From CBDDKU01 sp965230375 (lineage in GTDB: Bacteria > Bacteroidota > Bacteroidia > Flavobacteriales_D > Cryomorphaceae): a stretch of DNA of 64,000 bases. The notes under the pieces are model-generated. The model had not been told where the DNA came from and made no database searches. It was given only the letters and a program-made list of their open reading frames with translations. Positions within the stretch are counted from its first letter, which is position 1, and the number at the start of each line of letters is the position of its first letter. Of this stretch, positions 1 to 7,767 are shown one piece after another. The position numbers and the translations under genes are program-made. The stretch lies in NCBI GenBank assembly GCA_965230375.1, contig CBDDKU010000026.1, forward strand, positions 124,001 through 188,000, given 5' to 3'.

Positions 1-1881
1 GAGTATTTGCGGAAAGCGCCCAGCTAGCCCCCAAGTTTGGAAAAAGGGCATCCAGTCAATGTATTGCGAGATCTCACGCAAGGGATAGTCGTCGAAAACT
101 TTTACTCCAGTAAACTGGGGCTTCACAATTTTCTGATTGCTCCAGTCGATCTCAAGTCTATTGGCTTGAGCATCTTCAAAACTCAAATAAGATTTCGTCT
201 TTTTCTTTGACTCGTGGTAGGTTCTAATTCGCTCGTAGTCCTTTCGAATCTCACCGATAAACTCATTCTTCTCAGTGCTCAGCAATCGCTCAACTACTGT
301 CACACTTCGCGATGCATCGGCCACATGAATGGTTTGATTCATCCGAAAGTTCTGCTCAATCTTCACTGCAGTGTGCACCTTTGATGTAGTAGCACCTCCA
401 ATAAGAAGCGGTATATCAATCTCTCGACGTTCCATCTCACTAGCCACATTGACCATCTCTTCCAAGCTCGGAGTAATCAATCCACTTAGACCGATTACAT
501 CCACCTTTTCTTCGATAGCTTTATCGATGATCTTATCAGCAGGAACCATTACACCCAAATCGATCACCTCGTAATTGTTGCAGGCCAATACCACACCTAC
601 GATGTTTTTTCCAATATCGTGCACATCACCTTTCACGGTGGCGAGAAGGATCTTTCCTGCAGTAGATGTATCGTTGTTTTTCGCTTTTTCGGCTTCGATA
701 TATGGGAGCAGATAGGCCACGGCTTTTTTCATAACCCGGGCACTCTTCACAACTTGGGGCAAGAACATTTTTCCAGCACCAAATAGGTCACCTACCACAT
801 TCATCCCATCCATCAATGGGCCTTCGATCACTTGAAGTGGGCGCTCGAAAAGCTGGCGACACTCTTCTGTATCGCCTTCTATGTATTTATCAATTCCCTT
901 CACGAGAGCGTAAGAGAGCCTCTGCTTTACATCTTCCTTACGCCAGGCTTCGTCCTCAACTTTTTTGGCCGTTCCCGAGCCTTTCACTTCTTCCGCGTAC
1001 TCGAGCAATCGCTCAGTAGCGTCATCTCTCCTATCGAGAAGCACGTCTTCAACCCGCTCCAGAAGTTCTGGTTCAATATCGTCATATACGGTAAGCATGG
1101 TCGGGTTTACAATCCCCATTTCCATCCCCGCCTTGATACCGTGGAAGAGAAATGCCGAATGCATGGCTTCACGCACCACGTTGTTTCCACGGAAGGAGAA
1201 AGATACGTTGGACACTCCCCCACTGACTTTGGCACCCGGTAAGTGATCCTTAATCCAACGAGTGGCTTCAAAGAAGTCCAGCGCATTCCGACGGTGCTCT
1301 TCCATTCCCGTGGCTACTGGGAATATATTGGGATCGAAAATGATGTCTTCAGCAGGGAAACCATTTTGCGTTAAAAGGTTATAGGACCTTTCACAAATCT
1401 CGATGCGGCGCTGGTAGTTGTCGGCCTGACCAGTTTCATCAAAAGCCATGACCACGGTAGCAGCTCCATAACGTCTTATTCGCTTGGCTTGCCAAAGAAA
1501 CTCGGCTTCACCTCCTTTGAGACTTATGCTGTTGACGATAGCCTTTCCCTGCACGCACTTTAGTCCTGCTTCGATGATGCTCCACTTCGATGAGTCAATC
1601 ATTATCGGAACACGGGCAATTTCGGGTTCAGCGGCAATTAGATTGAGAAAACGCGTCATGGCCTCTTCTCCATCCAGCATCCCTTCATCCATGTTAATGT
1701 CGATCACTTGCGCACCACCGTTCACCTGGTCCAAGGCCACTTCTACGGCTTCTTCGTACTTGTTTTCTTGAATCAAGCGAAGAAACTTACGACTCCCCGT
1801 TACGTTAGTTCGCTCGCCAACATTGATAAAGTTGGAATGCGGAAATATGGTTAGGCTTTCGAGCCCACTCAGTCTCATCAT
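1..1881 (-). CDS. metH: Methionine synthase, pterin- and cobalamin-binding part (partial, C-terminus outside window)
   Basis: Cobalamin-dependent transfer of the methyl group of 5-methyl-tetrahydrofolate to homocysteine. The product begins at a double ATG just after the stop of the homocysteine-binding gene. A pterin-binding (DHPS-like) domain starts near residue 15 with INVGERTNVTGS. A cobalamin-binding cap and Rossmann domain follow; the axial-ligand motif GDVHDIGKN places the cobalt-ligand histidine at about residue 421. The start of the AdoMet reactivation domain is visible at the left edge, where the frame remains open after 627 codons. It lacks the N-terminal homocysteine domain, which is encoded by the gene immediately upstream in the operon. 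Split MetH is known in Flavobacteria, so both genes are probably functional. Confidence 0.95.
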   Translation of the reverse strand, partial: MMRLSGLESLTIFPHSNFINVGERTNVTGSRKFLRLIQENKYEEAVEVALDQVNGGAQVIDINMDEGMLDGEEAMTRFLNLIAAEPEIARVPIMIDSSKWSIIEAGLKCVQGKAIVNSISLKGGEAEFLWQAKRIRRYGAATVVMAFDETGQADNYQRRIEICERSYNLLTQNGFPAEDIIFDPNIFPVATGMEEHRRNALDFFEATRWIKDHLPGAKVSGGVSNVSFSFRGNNVVREAMHSAFLFHGIKAGMEMGIVNPTMLTVYDDIEPELLERVEDVLLDRRDDATERLLEYAEEVKGSGTAKKVEDEAWRKEDVKQRLSYALVKGIDKYIEGDTEECRQLFERPLQVIEGPLMDGMNVVGDLFGAGKMFLPQVVKSARVMKKAVAYLLPYIEAEKAKNNDTSTAGKILLATVKGDVHDIGKNIVGVVLACNNYEVIDLGVMVPADKIIDKAIEEKVDVIGLSGLITPSLEEMVNVASEMERREIDIPLLIGGATTSKVHTAVKIEQNFRMNQTIHVADASRSVTVVERLLSTEKNEFIGEIRKDYERIRTYHESKKKTKSYLSFEDAQANRLEIDWSNQKIVKPQFTGVKVFDDYPLREISQYIDWMPFFQTWGLAGRFPQIL

Positions 1882-1885
1882 CGAA

Positions 1886-2923
1886 TTATACTCTTTCTTG
1901 TACTTCCTTGTTGAATGCGTTTCGCGGTTGGTATTTGGCCGCCATTTCAGCTAGAGCGCGGATATGCGCCGGAGATGTTCCACAACATCCACCCACTATA
2001 TTGAGAAAGCCATTTGATACAAAGTCTTCGACTTCGGTGGCCATCTCTTCTGGCGTTTGGTCGTACTCACCGAACTCATTCGGCAAACCGGCATTGGGGT
2101 GCGCGCTCACAGCAAATGGTGCCTTCTCGGAAAGTACCTTGATGTAAGGTCGAAGCTGCTTGGCTCCCAAGGCACAGTTCAAACCGATACTGAGCAATGG
2201 AAAATGCTCAAGTGAAATCAAAAAGGCTTCAGTTGTCTGTCCAGACAAAGTTCTCCCACTGGCATCAGTAATCGTCCCAGAGATCATTACTGGAACTTCC
2301 ATATTTCGATTATCGAAAATCTCATCAATGGCAAAAAGGGCTGCTTTAGCATTCAGGGTATCAAAAACCGTCTCAACCAATAGAATGTCAGCGCCACCGT
2401 CGAGTAGAGCTTCTACTTGCTCTCCGTACATCTTCACCAATTCGTCGAATGTCACTGATCGAAATCCCGGATCGTTTACGTCGGGGGAAATGCTGGCCGA
2501 GCGATTTGTAGGCCCGATAGAACCGGCAACGAATCGCGGTTTTTCAGGGTTCTTGGCTGTAAACTCATCGGCTACTTCACGCGCTATTCGGGCGCTATCT
2601 ACATTCAGGTCCCGTACAGCTGACTCCAAGTGGTAATCTGCCTGAGCGATTGATGTAGAACAAAAGGTATTGGTCTCGATTATATCGGCTCCCGCTTCGA
2701 GATAAGCACGGTGGATATCTTTGATCACATCCGGGCGGGTGATACTCAAGATGTCGTTATTCCCCTTCAAATCGTGCGGATGATCTGCAAAGCGCTCACC
2801 GCGAAAATCTCCTTCTTCCAATTTCCGATCCTGGATCATGGTTCCCATTGCTCCATCGAGAATCAGTATTCGATCTTTCAAAATTTCTTGTAGTCGCTTT
2901 CCGCGCTCTGTTAGCGTTCTCAT
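1886..2923 (-). CDS. metH: Methionine synthase, homocysteine S-methyltransferase domain (stand-alone)
   Basis: A 345-residue protein equal to the N-terminal domain of classical MetH. It binds and activates homocysteine through zinc; the three zinc cysteines are Cys250 (GLNCALG) and Cys313/Cys314 (GGCCGT). An ILDGAMGTMIQ motif near residue 21 opens the TIM barrel. Its stop lies 4 bp before the ATG of the cobalamin part, in a different reading frame, so the two are separate cistrons of one transcript. A recent frameshift is unlikely, because the junction falls at a domain boundary and provides its own start codons. It could be mistaken for MmuM/BhmT, but the partner gene makes MetH much more likely. 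Confidence 0.93.
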   Translation of the reverse strand: MRTLTERGKRLQEILKDRILILDGAMGTMIQDRKLEEGDFRGERFADHPHDLKGNNDILSITRPDVIKDIHRAYLEAGADIIETNTFCSTSIAQADYHLESAVRDLNVDSARIAREVADEFTAKNPEKPRFVAGSIGPTNRSASISPDVNDPGFRSVTFDELVKMYGEQVEALLDGGADILLVETVFDTLNAKAALFAIDEIFDNRNMEVPVMISGTITDASGRTLSGQTTEAFLISLEHFPLLSIGLNCALGAKQLRPYIKVLSEKAPFAVSAHPNAGLPNEFGEYDQTPEEMATEVEDFVSNGFLNIVGGCCGTSPAHIRALAEMAAKYQPRNAFNKEVQERV

Positions 2924-2947
2924 AATGCGAAGTAAGTGAAGTTGAGC

Positions 2948-3217
2948 TTAATGTGAGTGGATATTGTTGAATGATTTCCAAAAGCCCATAAACCGCTTTC
3001 TGAAAAACACCAACACTAAAATGGCAAGAAGCACGTAGGGAATACCCATTAAGAAGATGATACCACTATTGAGACCGGCTGCTACTCCGTATCCATTCTC
3101 GTCGACACCTTGCTCTGCAACGGCTTTACACATGGCACATTGCGCATCTACATCTTGCAGAAATCCAAGGAAGAAAATGGCTAGAATCAATAGCCCGTAT
3201 CGACGTATTGTTGACAT
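2948..3217 (-). CDS. Small membrane protein with CAMCK motif
   Basis: 89 residues: an N-terminal hydrophobic signal/anchor (about 6-23), a short periplasmic stretch beginning QCAMCKAVAE with a CxxC-type pair at Cys26/Cys29, then one transmembrane helix (about 52-70) and a short basic cytoplasmic tail. I recall similar small proteins near oxidase assembly genes in Bacteroidetes, but no function is established. The CxxC pair just after the signal region would suit copper handling or thiol exchange; this is inference from position beside SCO and oxidase genes. It has its own -7 box directly before the ATG and leads into the split metH genes 24 bp downstream. Confidence 0.7.
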   Translation of the reverse strand: MSTIRRYGLLILAIFFLGFLQDVDAQCAMCKAVAEQGVDENGYGVAAGLNSGIIFLMGIPYVLLAILVLVFFRKRFMGFWKSFNNIHSH

Positions 3218-3221
3218 GGTA

Positions 3222-3229
3222 CAAAGATA
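3222..3229 (-). promoter_or_regulatory. Bacteroidetes -7 element TATCTTTG, 89-aa gene
   Basis: Exact TAnnTTTG match on the minus strand. Only TACC separates it from the ATG, so the expected transcription start falls at or next to the start codon, suggesting a leaderless mRNA. No clear -33 TTG was found. Confidence 0.5.
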
Positions 3230-3245
3230 AGATGAAAATTGGTCT

Positions 3246-3287
3246 TGGGTCGTGTGTAGTGGGTCGTGAGTATTGGGTAGTGAGTAG
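3246..3287. repeat. Three tandem 14-bp repeats
   Basis: Units TGGGTCGTGTGTAG, TGGGTCGTGAGTAT and TGGGTAGTGAGTAG lie head to tail with one to three mismatches between neighbours. Function is unknown. Confidence 0.8.
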
Positions 3288-3420
3288 ATTTCAATTTTGG
3301 GTTAAATGCTAGTTGTCCAATTGATTGTACCAAGTATTAAGAATTAAGTACAAAGACAGAATAGTTAAAATGCTGGAATTAGGAATGCGTATGTATGTCC
3401 ATCCCTGATTAGCGTTGACA

Positions 3421-3489
3421 ATTCAGCGTCAGTACACCGATTTGCGAAGTTTTAAATGCTGAATCACTTCTAAAACCCCTAATCGGTGT
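3421..3489. repeat. Interleaved inverted repeats
   Basis: ACACCGATT (3434-3442) pairs with AATCGGTGT (3481-3489), a perfect 9-bp match with a 38-bp loop. ATTCAGC (3421-3427) also pairs with GCTGAAT (3458-3464); since this second pair straddles the first arm, the two stems are mutually exclusive or pseudoknotted. It follows the DUF420 stop and could be a transcript end or mRNA-stability structure, but there is no T-tract. Confidence 0.45.
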
Positions 3490-3573
3490 TCCTTGTTCTG
3501 AAATCAAAACGGCAAGCCCAATACCTGCAACGTCACCTTCTTAATACGTGGTACTTAATACTTGATACGCCTC

Positions 3574-4101
3574 CTAGACGTAGTAAGGCGAAATCATCAC
3601 ATAAACCAGAACCCCAGAAACGGCAACATAGAGCCAGAGTGGGAAAGTGATTTTGGCAATCTTCTTATGCTTGTCGAAGCGCTCTGCGAGGGCGCGAACA
3701 TAGGTGATCAATACCAATGGAATGATTCCTATTGAAAGCAGGATATGAGATATAAGCAGGAAAAAATAGATATACCGCATCACGCCTTCGCCGCCGTAAG
3801 ATGTGCTATCGCTGGTGGCGTGATAAGCCACATAGAGCAGTAAAAACATAACCGAGCAGACAATAGCCGTCGTCATCAATTTGCGGTGTCGTTCCACTTT
3901 TCCTTTTTTCACCGCCAGCACCGCCAGCATCAACAAGAGAGCTGTTATACCGTTTATGGTAGCATAAATTGGTGGCAGAAAAGATGTATCGTAGCCTTCT
4001 ATCCTTACTGAAAAAAGCAAAGCCACTGCGACTGGGATAACGATCGATAGAACAATAATCCAAGGTCTGTACTTCTTCTCTACAGCATTTAATTCGCTCA
4101 T
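3574..4101 (-). CDS. DUF420 family membrane protein, oxidase-linked
   Basis: 175 residues with five predicted transmembrane helices (roughly 14-30, 42-60, 75-92, 112-133, 153-172). The conserved DUF420 pattern is visible, including the ATINGITALLL segment, the RHRKLMTTA loop and YVAYHAT. The family is associated with cytochrome c oxidase assembly; CtaM of Firmicutes, needed for heme-copper oxidase biogenesis, belongs to it. The ATG overlaps the SCO stop by 4 bp (ATGA), showing translational coupling. It is the last gene of the ctaB-to-SCO operon. The assembly role is inferred from family and neighbours. Confidence 0.85.
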   Translation of the reverse strand: MSELNAVEKKYRPWIIVLSIVIPVAVALLFSVRIEGYDTSFLPPIYATINGITALLLMLAVLAVKKGKVERHRKLMTTAIVCSVMFLLLYVAYHATSDSTSYGGEGVMRYIYFFLLISHILLSIGIIPLVLITYVRALAERFDKHKKIAKITFPLWLYVAVSGVLVYVMISPYYV

Positions 4102-4793
4102 GATGGGATTTTCTCAGTTTCTTTCATCACTTCTTCCTTGAGAAGCATTTTGATATCGGTAACCAAATCGTCCACTTCAGAAGTACTCGTGCCGTCGTAA
4201 AAGCCACGGATGTGACGGTCGCGATCTACCAGAACAAACATGCTCGAATGTAGAAATCCACCCGGAGCTCCAGCGTCTTCCTGTGTACTTAGCAGGTATC
4301 CTTCAAATCCCTGATCGAAAATTGCTTGCTGATCCCCAGTCACGAAAGTCCAACGGTCAAATTCGGCTCCTTGCTCTTCGCCGTATTTCTTCAATACCGA
4401 GGGGGTGTCGTTGGATGGGTTTACCGTATGCGAAAGAAAGTGAACGTCCTGGTAGGCCTTGTCGTCAAGCATCCACTGCAGCCGCGTCATTTGCTTGGTC
4501 ATGATCGGGCAAATGGTCGGGCAAGTGGTGAAAAAGAAATCAGCTACCAGAATTTTTCCTTCAAAATCTTCGAAGGTGACCTCAACACTATCTTGATTCA
4601 GAAAGCGAAAATCAGGAACAGTATGCCTAATGGTGTCGGAAGATTGCGTGGCTTCATTCCAAACCACATCGCTCTCACCGCAATAAGGCAGCAATTGAAA
4701 CTTATGATCTGCTTTGGAGAGATAAATCAACACCAAACCAGGCCCTATCAGCAGGAGGAGCAGGATAATAATCTTGCGCGTCTCCGGTTTCAT
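4098..4793 (-). CDS. SCO1/SenC-type copper chaperone for cytochrome oxidase
   Basis: 231 residues with one N-terminal membrane anchor (about 8-25) and a periplasmic thioredoxin-like domain. The copper site is complete: Cys91 and Cys95 in FFTTCPTICP and His182 in GGFLHSSMF. SCO proteins deliver copper to the CuA centre of oxidase subunit II, or act as thiol reductants for it. The gene lies between oxidase subunit IV and DUF420 in one operon, matching a role in maturing the CuA subunit encoded at 38.4-39.6 kb. Its start lies 13 bp after the subunit IV stop. Confidence 0.93.
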   Translation of the reverse strand: MKPETRKIIILLLLLIGPGLVLIYLSKADHKFQLLPYCGESDVVWNEATQSSDTIRHTVPDFRFLNQDSVEVTFEDFEGKILVADFFFTTCPTICPIMTKQMTRLQWMLDDKAYQDVHFLSHTVNPSNDTPSVLKKYGEEQGAEFDRWTFVTGDQQAIFDQGFEGYLLSTQEDAGAPGGFLHSSMFVLVDRDRHIRGFYDGTSTSEVDDLVTDIKMLLKEEVMKETEKIPS

Positions 4794-4806
4794 ATTTAAA
4801 AAGAAA

Positions 4807-5184
4807 TTAAGGTCTGAAAACTTCCCAGATCCCGTTTAGAACCGTAGACTCTTGTAAGCAGATGAAGATCAAATACGCGATGAAAATCGCATAAGGAATC
4901 AATATTACATTGCGGAAAGTCTTGCGCTCATCACCGAGGTGCATAAAAACTGCTACGATATACCCAGCCTTGATCAGGGTCATCACAATGAATCCCCATT
5001 TAACAAATGGCCAGAGATCAGTTCCCTGCTTCACCATGATTCCCAATCCTACTTCGATAATGGTGATAATCGAAAGGATAGCGGTCACTTTCCAGATTTT
5101 CTTGCGGATGTCCTTTCCATGAGCTTCGTCATGGTTGGCCATTACAGAGTATGAATCGTTAACTATAAGATCGTCGCGTTCCAT
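4807..5184 (-). CDS. Cytochrome c oxidase subunit IV (prokaryotic type)
   Basis: 125 residues from the ATG chosen here, with three transmembrane helices (about 35-55, 60-82, 94-116). This is the small COX4-pro type subunit of bacterial heme-copper oxidases, with the expected WPFVKWGFIVMTLIKAGYIV and FMHLGDE region. An earlier in-frame ATG at 5232 would overlap the subunit III coding end and add a hydrophobic stretch that looks like out-of-frame subunit III sequence, so the MERDDLIV start 11 bp after that stop is preferred. A later ATG (MANHDEAHGK, 5142) is also possible. It is not catalytic and probably stabilises the complex. Confidence 0.85.
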   Translation of the reverse strand: MERDDLIVNDSYSVMANHDEAHGKDIRKKIWKVTAILSIITIIEVGLGIMVKQGTDLWPFVKWGFIVMTLIKAGYIVAVFMHLGDERKTFRNVILIPYAIFIAYLIFICLQESTVLNGIWEVFRP

Positions 5185-5195
5185 GCTAATTCCGA

Positions 5196-6047
5196 TTAAA
5201 CGAGGTAGAAAAATGTAAATACGAATACCCAAACAAGGTCTACAAAGTGCCAGTAAAGGCCAGTTTTCTCAACCATCTCGTAGTGCCCACGCTTGTGGTA
5301 TGTTCCCTTGATTACACCAAGGAAAATGATAATATTGATGATAACCCCACTGAATACGTGGAATCCGTGAAATCCTGTAATAAAGAAGAAGAAGTTGGCG
5401 TATGAAGGTGGTCCGTATTCATTGATCTGCATATTGGCACCTTGCACGTGATCAAGACGTGAAGCGTAAAGAGATAATGCTTCTGACCCTTGAATGTAAA
5501 GAGACTTATCTTCTTTTTTGTACTCGGGAGTCAAGGCAAAACCATCTACGTCGGCAGCCATCATTCCATGTGGAATCTCTTCTACCAACCACAGCTTTTC
5601 ATTGCTCTCAGTAACGATGTAACCAGGAGAACCGTGAATGAAGTGACTCCACTCCCAGGCTTGAGATCCAAGGAAGAAAAAACCACCGACGATGGTCCAT
5701 GCAAGCCATTTTGTAACCCCCTTCTTATCCATACGGTGTCCTGCTTCAACTGCAAGTACCATAGTAACAGAAGAGATGATAAGGATGAACGTCATCAGAG
5801 CAACGTAGATCAGAGGGTAATTTCCATGTAGGAAAGGGAGCGAGTGGAATACTTGTTCACCAATTGGCCACTGGCCTGTGTACGAGTGACGGGCGTAACC
5901 GTATGCTACCAGAAGACCAGAAAAGGTCAAAGCATCAGATACGAGGAAAAACCACATCATCATTTTTCCATAACTCACGCTGAATGGTGAACGTCCTCCA
6001 CCCCAGAGAACCGACTTGTCAATAGCCTTTGTAGCTTCTCCTGCCAT
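5196..6047 (-). CDS. Cytochrome c oxidase subunit III (first of pair)
   Basis: 283 residues, a heme-copper oxidase subunit III with several transmembrane helices. The C-terminal signature is clear: FITGFHGFHVFSGVIINI followed by YWHFVDLVWVFVFTFFYLV. A polar periplasmic insertion of about 65 residues (roughly 140-205) separates two helices and is longer than in proteobacterial subunit III. Subunit III does not bind metals but supports proton uptake and stability. It lies 21 bp after a second subunit III gene; this tandem arrangement is usual in Bacteroidetes oxidase loci. Confidence 0.92.
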   Translation of the reverse strand: MAGEATKAIDKSVLWGGGRSPFSVSYGKMMMWFFLVSDALTFSGLLVAYGYARHSYTGQWPIGEQVFHSLPFLHGNYPLIYVALMTFILIISSVTMVLAVEAGHRMDKKGVTKWLAWTIVGGFFFLGSQAWEWSHFIHGSPGYIVTESNEKLWLVEEIPHGMMAADVDGFALTPEYKKEDKSLYIQGSEALSLYASRLDHVQGANMQINEYGPPSYANFFFFITGFHGFHVFSGVIINIIIFLGVIKGTYHKRGHYEMVEKTGLYWHFVDLVWVFVFTFFYLV

Positions 6048-6068
6048 TTCTTAAAATTTTGTGCAAGT

Positions 6069-6803
6069 TTAGTGAATTAATAGTAAAAACAGGAACAAAT
6101 AAACCCATAGTCCATCTACAAAATGCCAGTAAATGGAACCAAGTTTCCACCGTTTGGCGTTCAATAGGCCGTCTTTTCTGAATTGCGCACTGATAAACAG
6201 GCCGATAAGGAAGAGTAATCCACCCAGAACGTGTAGTAAGTGAACAAAGCTCAAAAGGTAGATGTAGCTACTCGCTGAGTTGTTGTAAATGGCAATCTCA
6301 TCGTTGAGTGGCTTCTCTCTTAGGTTGTCATTGTCAAAATAGTAAGCGCCATCTTCCATGACCAATTCCCGACCTTGATAGGTAATGGTGTAATCCTCAC
6401 CATATACTCCATTCAAGTTGTCGACGTGGCCAGACAAGTAACTTCCTTTTCCGATAAGCTCTTGCCATCCTTGATATTGGAAATAGCTAAAAGTTAGCCC
6501 TAAGACAATCGTAACAATTAGCAGCCCCATCGCTTTTCCACGATTTCCGGCCTGAGCTGCGTCCACAGCCAACTTGATCACCAAACTACTGAGAAGAATG
6601 ACAACCGTACTCACAAAAAAGCTGGATGGCAATGTCAAGTTTACCCAGAGCTCACCATATGAACTAACCAGATAGGCACTAGACAAACCTGCGAACAGCA
6701 TGACGATGCTAAAAATCCCAACGTAAAGAACAAGTTTGCTCGTACGAAACGAGTTTCCTTTTTCGCTTGGAACTTCAGTATGTATAGTTGCTTGTGCTTC
6801 CAT
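6069..6803 (-). CDS. Cytochrome c oxidase subunit III (second of pair)
   Basis: 244 residues, again the subunit III fold, ending in YWHFVDGLWVYLFLFLLLIH. Compared with its neighbour it has a shorter polar loop (about 115-170) and a more typical N-terminus with KLVLYVGIFSIVMLFAGL as first helix. It starts 3 bp after the ctaB stop. Two subunit III paralogues may occupy different positions in the ACIII-oxidase supercomplex, or one may be specific to an alternative oxidase form; the sequence does not decide this. Confidence 0.92.
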   Translation of the reverse strand: MEAQATIHTEVPSEKGNSFRTSKLVLYVGIFSIVMLFAGLSSAYLVSSYGELWVNLTLPSSFFVSTVVILLSSLVIKLAVDAAQAGNRGKAMGLLIVTIVLGLTFSYFQYQGWQELIGKGSYLSGHVDNLNGVYGEDYTITYQGRELVMEDGAYYFDNDNLREKPLNDEIAIYNNSASSYIYLLSFVHLLHVLGGLLFLIGLFISAQFRKDGLLNAKRWKLGSIYWHFVDGLWVYLFLFLLLIH

Positions 6804-6806
6804 AGA

Positions 6807-7700
6807 TTAAATAGCGCTAAATAGGTATATTAGTAATATAACTGGGAGATAGAAGAATGAAGCAAACATGACCGACTTTGCGCCTTTATCGGATTTGCTC
6901 ATGTAAAACTTCCAAGCGGGGATTGAAAATAGTGCTCCAGCCACAGCAGAAAGAATGGCGGGTACCAATCCTATTAAATCGAACACCCAAGGCAGAAGAC
7001 CCGCTGGAATCAAAAACAAGGTATAGATCAGAATCAAAAATGCAGATCGATCATCTTTCCCACCCTTGGATGGCAACAGGTGATAACCAGCTTTCTTGTA
7101 ATCTTCATCGGCTACCCAAGCAATAGCCCAGAAATGCGGAAACTGCCAAACAAACTGCACGGCAAATAAAAGTCCAGCGTAGAGGTCAAAATCGTTGGTG
7201 GCAGCCACATACCCCAGCATGGGTGGAATGGCTCCGGGAAAGGCTCCGACAAATACAGCCCAAGAGCTGTGCTTCTTCATTGGCGTATAAAGCGCCACGT
7301 ATGAAAAGAGCGCCAAAAATCCGAGTGTAGCGGCCAGCAAGTTGAAATGGTAATAAAGAATAGCGAGCCCAACGAGTCCAAGCACCGACGAGAGGACAAT
7401 CCCTTCACCTACACTCATCTTTCCAGTTGGGATAGGACGAGACATGGTGCGCTTCATCAGCTTATCGATATCGCGCTCTATGACTTGATTAAATCCGTTG
7501 CTAGCACCTGTGGTCAGGTATCCAGCCAGTGAGAGCCAGGCTACGTCTATCCAAAGAAAAGACTCAACGCCGATGGCGTAACCGATGGCCGAGGAGATGA
7601 CAACGAGCAGCGTCAACCTCAACTTGGTGAACGCTACGTATGCCGAAAGCTTGGCTTTTATACGGCCCATAAAATTGGTATCTGCCACTTCTGCGATCAT
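6807..7700 (-). CDS. ctaB: Protoheme IX farnesyltransferase (heme O synthase)
   Basis: UbiA-family prenyltransferase that adds a farnesyl group to heme b to give heme O, precursor of heme A for the oxidase. 297 residues with about eight or nine transmembrane helices. The first Asp-rich motif is seen as NGFNQVIERDIDKLMKRT (about residues 68-85), followed by SRPIPTG. An upstream in-frame TTG at 7718 lies inside the -7 promoter element and cannot be the real start; the ATG at 7700 (MIAEVADTNF) is used here, and a further ATG (MGRIKAKL) lies ten codons on. It is the first gene of the oxidase accessory operon. No ctaA is present in the window. Confidence 0.93.
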   Translation of the reverse strand: MIAEVADTNFMGRIKAKLSAYVAFTKLRLTLLVVISSAIGYAIGVESFLWIDVAWLSLAGYLTTGASNGFNQVIERDIDKLMKRTMSRPIPTGKMSVGEGIVLSSVLGLVGLAILYYHFNLLAATLGFLALFSYVALYTPMKKHSSWAVFVGAFPGAIPPMLGYVAATNDFDLYAGLLFAVQFVWQFPHFWAIAWVADEDYKKAGYHLLPSKGGKDDRSAFLILIYTLFLIPAGLLPWVFDLIGLVPAILSAVAGALFSIPAWKFYMSKSDKGAKSVMFASFFYLPVILLIYLFSAI

Positions 7701-7715
7701 ACTAAAATTTGGGTG

Positions 7716-7723
7716 CAAAGATA
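7716..7723 (-). promoter_or_regulatory. -7 element TATCTTTG, ctaB operon
   Basis: Exact TAnnTTTG on the minus strand, giving a transcription start about 10 nt before the ctaB ATG. It marks the start of the ctaB-coxIII-coxIII-coxIV-SCO-DUF420 transcript. Confidence 0.6.
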
Positions 7724-7767
7724 GTCAATCTCAACTCAAGAGAAATGAGAAAGTAGCTGGAATGATT

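Larger units (their letters stand above)
3218..3573. other. Intergenic region, 356 bp, no gene
   Basis: No credible coding frame. It holds the -7 element of the 89-aa gene, three tandem 14-bp units, and a long imperfect stem-loop. Near the DUF420 stop there is a short run of TACTTAATACTTGATAC type. The repeats resemble low-complexity intergenic words common in Bacteroidetes genomes. Confidence 0.6.

Noticed and set aside
832..1242. 136-codon plus-strand open frame
   Set aside because: Antisense to the conserved metH cobalamin region; no independent support.
1882..1890. Frameshift error splitting metH
   Set aside because: The break is at a domain boundary with a stop and new ATGs, and split MetH is known in Flavobacteria; an error is not fully excluded.
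7701..7718. Upstream TTG start for ctaB
   Set aside because: The TTG is part of the -7 element TATCTTTG, so it lies before the transcription start.
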